The position numbers and the translations under genes were made by a program. The notes below the pieces were generated by a model, which was not told the DNA's origin, made no database searches, and saw only the letters and a program-made list of their open reading frames with translations. 64,000 nucleotides of DNA, taken from NCBI GenBank assembly GCA_036346225.1, contig JARFIW010000941.1, positions 1,049,501 to 1,113,500 of the forward strand, given 5' to 3'. This document shows, one piece after another, positions 58,185 to 64,000 of this stretch. The DNA is from Platerodrilus igneus (lineage: Eukaryota; Arthropoda; Insecta; Coleoptera; Lycidae). Numbering within the stretch: the stretch's first letter is position 1; the number at the start of each line of letters is the position of its first letter.

Positions 58185-60907
58185 AGAATGGGGTGAAAGG
58201 GGACACTTTTTAGGAGTTTCCAGTGATAATTTCTTTATCTTAAAATAATTTAACCTAGTTTTTATGTCATTTAATGTCTATATCTGTAAGGATATATACA
58301 TAAGTAACAAAGCATACATGTTTTTAAAATTTACAGGATTTTTTTAATTTTTACTTACTGTTCCTTTTTACCCCACCGTCGGGGTGATGTTATATTTTAT
58401 CATGTTTACAAGCATACTGTTCCTAAACTACCAGTAGAAGGGGTGAAAAGGGACAGCGGGACAGTTTTTAAAAAATAAAAAATCAAAATTAGAGTACAAA
58501 TATCTTTTTAGTTAAGGTATAAAATTTATTTTTATATACATGCGTTAGTGCCACTCATCTACATTAACATTAAACTTCATGAGCCCACGTCGAAGTAGTT
58601 GTGGATGAAGTAGACGTCCTACAATCCACTTTTTATAAAAAAAACATCCTTATCTGGCCACTTAAATGTTGATCCATGATTGATTTTTGTTTCCGCATAT
58701 CTCACAAAGGAAGCTTCATATTCTTTAGTTTGATTTCCTTCCAGTGTATTGGTTATCATTCCTATAAATCAATTTTGATTCGCTTTCTTGGAAGCAGTTG
58801 CACGACTTTGACTGAAGTTCACCACAATCCAGTCATTTTCTTCCAAAACTGTTCCTTTAGTGAGACTGCGGAGTCCAGTAATAGTCAAATCATTCATCTG
58901 GACATAATGCACATCCTCTAGCACTTTTTGTTCTGCAACAGATTCTGAATCAGAAGAATTTATTTCATTTTCTGATGATTCTCGTTGATTGTTGTCCAAT
59001 GTCATAGAGCTGTCTTCAGAACAAAGATCAAAACGTTGGACACTCTTACCAGGTTCAACATTAATTCGTTTTTTAGGAACTCGTGGCTTAGAACCTTCAT
59101 ACTTCATTTCCTTTAATAATGTCACTATTGAATCATCCACCGAACCAGTGTCATTCTCACTTGCATGCTCAGTAGGGAGCCGGTCCAACACTTTTTGTGA
59201 ATTAAGTGGAACTATTCCACATTTTCTAAATCCAGCTATAATGTTTTCCTTAGCATTTACGCGAATTTTTTTTATTTAGCTGCATAAGAAGCTGAGGAAA
59301 TGAATCTTTTGCGATAGTCGGTTGCTTCCTACCAGGACCCTTCTTTCATTTTAACAAAATTTGTCGCCATGCATTCTTCAAATGCAAAAAAGCCACATCG
59401 AGTGGCTGTGTTAAATGCGTAGAATTACTGGATAAAAACACAAACTCTATGATATTTTCTTCACACATATGAATAGTACTGATTGACAAGTGGGAGGACA
59501 AATTGTCTCCTAAAAGGATTTTCCGTCTAGGTAATTTTGATGCATATGGTATAACAATGGTTTTTACCCTATCTTGAAAGCAAAAAGAATCAAACCAACC
59601 CGTCGCACTTCTGTTGTATCTGGCATTACTGGTTTCACCAATTGTCAAGCTATCATACAAATGTAGTGCTTTGTACTCTATATATTCTGGGAGAAGCACA
59701 CCATCACTTGCAGCAGCATACATCAAAGGCGTTGATGTTTTTGTGCTGTTGGTTACACTATCAGGGTATTTTACACCACGTTTGGCAATAATTTTTTTAC
59801 GTCCTGGGTCATCGCTCAAACAGGTCTCATCATAATTAATAATATTTGATGGAGGTACATCTTTCAACATTTCTGCAAGCTTAGTGAAATAAGAGTTTAT
59901 TGTTTCCTGGTTAACTCCTGCTCTTGCTCGTTTAACATTTTGACTCATTTTTTCAGTCAAGGCACTTTTATAACGGTTTAAGAAACTATATACAAAATTT
60001 TTCCCAGGGAAATTGTTCTTAAATTTTGACACATTTTTACCTTTAGAATCTAGATAACTCTTAACTATACACCTTAAATCATAACCATCTAAGGGATAAC
60101 CCCACTCAGAACAGGTGATTAGGCGCTTTGCTACATGTTCTTCAACTTGAGCAGAAAGAACAGACTGACCACCGACCTTTAATGGTTTCTTTTGTATTTC
60201 AGAACATCTTTTATGTCGATATAGTACTGACTTGGGAATGCCATATTTCATTGCAGCTTTCCTTAAAGACAGACCTCTAGACACTGCATTTAGAACCTCC
60301 TCGATTTCAGCAGCAGTGTACAGAACTTGATGTTTCCCTCCCAGGTTAGGTTTATAGGTTCTTGGCATTCTCCCATTTTTTTTTATGTTATTCATTCACC
60401 TGCAACAAATTTTGTGCATATAAGTCTGCTATTATAGTTACAGTACCTATGAGAAAACCTAAAGAGACACAAATAGTATATTTTCAAGGTGTCTCTTTTC
60501 ACCCCAACTCACATTAAAAAAAAGTCACTTACTCAATTTTTAGGTTGTATAATTTGAAATAAAATGAAATAAATAATAATAAAGGTCAGAATGCGAACCT
60601 ATAAGTATATTCCACAATGTGAACTGTAATTGTAAAAAATATATTGATATTTACCTTGCTATACAGATAAAGTTACTTTCTTCTTTCAAAAACCACTAAT
60701 CAGCTGATCATGGGCAAAACAAAATGGTGAGACATCTGACTGAAACAAAGTGTACTAATGGAGTCAAAATGGACACCAAACATGTATTGTTTACTACAAA
60801 ATTATAAAACATTTAAAAATATTCTCTAAACTGGATAATATTAACGTAAATAAACTTTTACTGATTTTTGTCCCTATTCACACCAGCGTCCCTTTTTACC
60901 CCATTCT
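58185..60907 (-). mobile_element. pogo/Tigger-type DNA transposon
   Basis: Terminal inverted repeats gaatggggtgaaaggggac (58190-58208) and its counterpart gtccctttttaccccattc (60889-60907) frame an antisense DDE transposase. The same 'ggggtgaaaagggac' motif also occurs internally near 58375 (inverted), 58438 and 60498 (inverted), i.e. subterminally on both sides. Tc1/mariner-superfamily elements target TA; the exact TA duplications are obscured by mutation. Confidence 0.85.
58769..60395 (-). pseudogene. pogo/Tigger (CENP-B/jerky-like) transposase
   Basis: The main frame (60395-59346, 349 codons) contains a psq-type helix-turn-helix (about residues 26-62: GLSLRKAAMKYGIPKSVLYR) and a CENP-B-type second HTH (about 80-150). 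The DDE_1 catalytic core follows: D189 in NYDET, D297 in LLGDNLSSH and D333 in TQPLDVAF. All three acidic residues are present. Met9 (MPRTYK, 60371) is the more usual start. A TGA interrupts the frame after ILLK where Trp is typical. A further frameshift in an A-run near 59270 separates the C-terminal acidic tail (59191-58769, ending TASKKANQN). Two lesions in ~520 codons mean a relatively young copy. Confidence 0.9.
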
Positions 60908-61029
60908 ACGGTATGTGTAAGATTAAAGTTTACTACATTTAAAATAGCCTATTTCATTTATATTTAGGACTTCTAGTTAAATACAATACTAAAGTTACAA
61001 TGATAATGCACGTTCGGTAGAATGACCCA

Positions 61030-63009
61030 AGTAAACTATTTTTTAGACTTGCACTATTTCAAAAACATATTATATTTCCTCTCGTATAATGACTGATTTT
61101 TCAGGCAATAAATTTAGTGTTACAGCTTCTGCAATATTTCTAATTTCAGTATGCCATATCAATGTCCTTACTTTACATGTTATTGTTTTATTTAACATTG
61201 ATATTAATATTCCGATTAGGTATATATAAAGTATAAGACGAATCTTGGAATTTGCTGGATTTGACAATTATTAAATTTGAAAGGATGCTTATTTACAGGT
61301 TGCTATAGACAATGCACGTTTTCTAGTTTTTATCGCTCGCCTAGCATAGAGTGGCATGTCCTCGATAAATATTAACTTTTCGTTGTCAATGTCAAGCCAA
61401 AAAGATTTCTTTATTTAGTGATTGTTGAAAAAAATATTTTTAGATATATGTTTAAAAAATTACTGATTTTATGAATATTCTAATTATCAAGTTTTAAGTA
61501 TTGCATTGGAATATTTTTTCTTGGTGATTATATAAACTAGTGTAACGGCTTATGTTCAGTTACTGTTTACGATAAAATTATTTGCTAAAGGCAACTACTG
61601 ATTTATTGAAATAAATTAAATCAAACTCATAAAGCTGAAGGCTTCTAGTTTAGTAGAGTAAATCATCTGTTCAGTTTTAAATTAAATGCATAAAATAAAT
61701 ACCTGTTGGCAGGTGAACTATTAATAGAAACAGAGCTGAAGGTCAACCACCTTGACGACAGATTTGTTAGTTCTTGCGCGAACACATTAATTATTGCTGA
61801 TAACCTTGACCCTTGTAGTCAACCACCTTGGAAAGATTACTGTAAATTAACAATAATTTAACTGAGAACAAATAAATCATAAATGAACATAAATAGCTTT
61901 ATACTGCAGGACAATTATCTATTTAATAAAACGCCCATTCGAGGTTTCTAAACGGCCTACTTGAATAGTTGGCATATAGAAATGAAGTTCCATTTCTTTT
62001 TGTACCAATCTGCCTTTGTGAAAATCTCCCCTAAGCTGCTTGCAAAGGCAAGTATCCGACAAATTACTAGAAACAGCTTTCCAGTTGCCGAACTTACATA
62101 AATCACACAGGTGGCCGAATAAAACCATCGGTCGCAACAATAAATTAAATGATCACATTTCCATGTTAGCTGATCTTGCCATAAGTGCTATAATATAAAA
62201 TGCAGGTAAACAAATAAATAATAATAAAATTCCACATACCCCTATCTGGCTACTCAGAATATAATTTCCTATCAAATATAGGAAATATTTGATATTCTGG
62301 TAATGGCGTCGCCACAAAGAAAATGATGCTCGACCCATCGTTAAAGGTGCTTAAAACAGGAAAAATCAGAAGAGGGGCTACCCTTATCTAACTTATGGCG
62401 CAGAATACAACAACAAATCTATAACTCCCTACTACAACTTGTAATTATGACAGAGAAAACCAGCTCTTTGTCTAACATAATAGGTAAGCCTTATGTGTTT
62501 AAAGTTGCCTAACTAACATATTCTTTTAATATAATGCATATATGGTTGACTAACCAAAGAATTAGTGACTGTGCAACTGACCCGTTGCACTAGCACGAAA
62601 TTAATACACCACTAAAACCTAAATAATTGCATTAATCAAAACAAAGTTCAACTGTAGCTAGTTCAAAATGTAGAGACAGTAGTAATTTAATAAGTCTCTG
62701 TCGCTTTAAGCAAAAATTGTTTTTTTCTAGTTTATCAGAACAAGTATTACAAAAGTTATATGATTTGGTAGGTTTGAGTATTAGTAAGGTAAAGATTGTA
62801 AAATATGCAAACATGATAAATGGCGATTTTAATGTTGTAAAATACTGCAGTCATTTCTGTAGTTATCATCTGCAATTATTTATACTGCGCTCTTTTCTAA
62901 TGCAAAAACCCTCATTGCTGTTGTTAATGCATATGTACTTTTAACTTGATCTAGTGCAAAACGCATAAACATAATGAACGTAATGTGCTTCATTCAAATA
63001 TCGGGTTGC
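61030..63009. other. Unassigned intron
   Basis: AT-rich sequence with no recognised element apart from the short direct repeat at about 61264-61313 (partner at 55448-55497). Frames of 60-75 codons here show no family features. Confidence 0.4.
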
Positions 63010-63190
63010 TGTATGATACTACTTGTTTTTGTATTAGACAAAAAACTTGACCAGATTTACAGGCAACTATTTTAATCAAATTATAATCCAATTTACTGAT
63101 TAGTTTTGAATGGGAGATAGAATCAAATGCTTTCGATAAATTTAACAATGTGAGTAAACAAAATTCACCTTGTGTGTAACTTGTCCTAAA
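63010..63190 (-). pseudogene. LINE reverse transcriptase scrap
   Basis: The minus strand reads SPFRTSYTQGEFC, then LLNLSKAFDSISHSKLISKL (about 63160-63090), the RT motif A region around the first catalytic Asp position (here Asn-Leu replaces Asp-Leu). Flanks carry no further RT motifs. Confidence 0.6.
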
Positions 63191-63590
63191 TGGACTATGG
63201 CTTCATTTGTGGATTTCTGTTTCCAACATCCAAACTATGGTGTATAAAGTAAATTATTGCATTTAAAATAATGAAATATTTAGGACTTAAGTATTTCTTG
63301 AAATATTTTTAAGGCTAAATATCCGAGGAACCCTGTGGTGTTATGTTTAATGTAAAAGTATAATTCCTTGTGCCACAATTTTCATTTTCAATGCAACATC
63401 TCTAAATTTGTATTTTGATCATCAGTAGAAAACAGCTAGCTTACAATTGCTAAACTAACAGTTCGACTGAAATTAAAGCGAGTTTCACTTGAGGATATTC
63501 TCCTCACAAATTAGGCGGAAGTGAAACTTAGCAAGTACAAAATTCAATAGTGAACCGGCAAGTGTTCTTACAAAATCTTAGTTCATATTA
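63191..63590. other. Unassigned
   Basis: No feature recognised. The composition shifts from AT-rich to balanced near 63590. Confidence 0.35.
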
Positions 63591-64000
63591 AAAATGTCCA
63601 TTTCGAATGGATCTGCATCTTACGGAAGATCTAGATTACTAGAACAGGTGAACTTGCGTGTTCTAATGAGCTAAAGAGCCAAACTACAGGTCCAACCAAA
63701 GTAGTAGGGTCGATAGTTAGGAACCTGACTAAGACAGATCCCCGAAAGAGGGCAGCGGCTCTTTCAGTACTTAGATTGGCAGAGACCATAATGGCCAGAA
63801 TGGCAGTCTAATACACACTACTGCGATGTGGAAGGCAACGGGAAACCACCACTTCCCAGGTACACAGCGTACTTAAATTGTAATAAACATTGCATTCTGT
63901 GGGGTAAAAGATTCCGGAGTGAAAATAATCCCCCATTCGGATCTCCAGGAGGGGAGTACTTCGGAGGATGCGATCGGAAAGTTCAGAATAAGAATCGGGA
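63591..64000 (+). mobile_element. Possible 5' UTR of a non-LTR retrotransposon
   Basis: About 400 bp, GC-richer than the surroundings and running off the window, with phrases such as 'gatgtggaaggcaacgg', 'gaaaccaccact' and 'ggggagtacttcggagga'. Sequences of this style are common at the 5' ends of arthropod LINEs. No ORF starts before the window ends, so this is a guess from composition and resemblance. Confidence 0.3.

Larger units (their letters stand above)
55528..61029. mobile_element. Element with 17-bp perfect terminal inverted repeats, carrying a nested pogo
   Basis: tgggtcattctaccgaa at 55528-55544 is matched exactly by its reverse complement at 61013-61029. Between them lie an antisense two-frame gene (56304 to about 57580), clusters of a 'ctcacgaccrtcac' motif near 55715-56100 and 57850-58060, and a pogo/Tigger insertion (58185-60907). 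Subtracting the pogo leaves an element of about 2.8 kb. I do not recognise the superfamily, and no target duplication is clear. Confidence 0.6.

Overview
This is a eukaryotic, intron-rich, AT-rich window, most probably from an insect (or another arthropod) with a large genome. The host gene resembles the animal DPP8/DPP9 family. Nearly everything else is transposable-element debris typical of large arthropod genomes: Ty3/gypsy, Copia, BEL/Pao, Penelope-like, several LINE lineages, tRNA-derived SINEs, pogo/Tigger, hAT and probably piggyBac. I cannot name the species.

Host gene. Five exons of one plus-strand dipeptidyl peptidase 8/9-like gene can be chained with canonical GT/AG sites and consistent phases: 3545-4002 (start codon 3571), 32352-32628, 32682-32961, 47191-47746 and 54879-55187. 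Together they encode 618 residues: the N-terminal segment, the beta-propeller with its Glu-Glu motif, and the start of the alpha/beta hydrolase domain with the oxyanion-hole Tyr (YGGP). The exons carrying the catalytic Ser, Asp and His must lie to the right of the window. The introns are about 28.3 kb, 53 bp, 14.2 kb, 7.1 kb and more than 8.8 kb. A GC-richer block at about 1076-1398 ending in GTGAGT is a candidate 5' noncoding exon and promoter.

Layout. 1-450: degenerate ~89-bp tandem repeat. 1763-2040: SINE copy 1. 4610-11265: antisense gag-only LTR retrotransposon with ~1-kb LTRs. 11850-18106: antisense Copia, split by a sense LINE at 14890-17595. 18970-19262: SINE copy 2 with a 13-bp target duplication. 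20029-21131: piggyBac-like remnants split by a BEL LTR. 20245-28250: BEL/Pao remnant carrying a pair of inverted ~1.4-kb repeats. 28270-29260: antisense gypsy integrase. 35003-40017: fold-back repeat with a nearly full-length LINE inserted in one arm. 40257-43500: Penelope-like element split by a 1.9-kb insertion that contains SINE copy 3, ending in a hammerhead-ribozyme-like motif. 44575-45150: antisense LINE RT. 45195-46330: gypsy 3' end. 50690-52350: antisense hAT (ZMYM1-like). 52620-54070: sense LINE. 54604-54830: two opposed Penelope/hammerhead fragments ending 48 bp before the last DPP8/9 exon. 55528-61029: element with a 17-bp perfect inverted terminal repeat and an antisense gene I do not recognise, carrying a pogo/Tigger transposon. 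61030-64000: mostly unassigned intron, with an RT scrap and a possible LINE 5' end.

The window is in effect a host gene whose introns have become a stack of nested elements. The items most worth a second look are the hammerhead-like motifs, the gag-only LTR element with 13-residue coding repeats, and the unrecognised 55.5-61.0 kb element.
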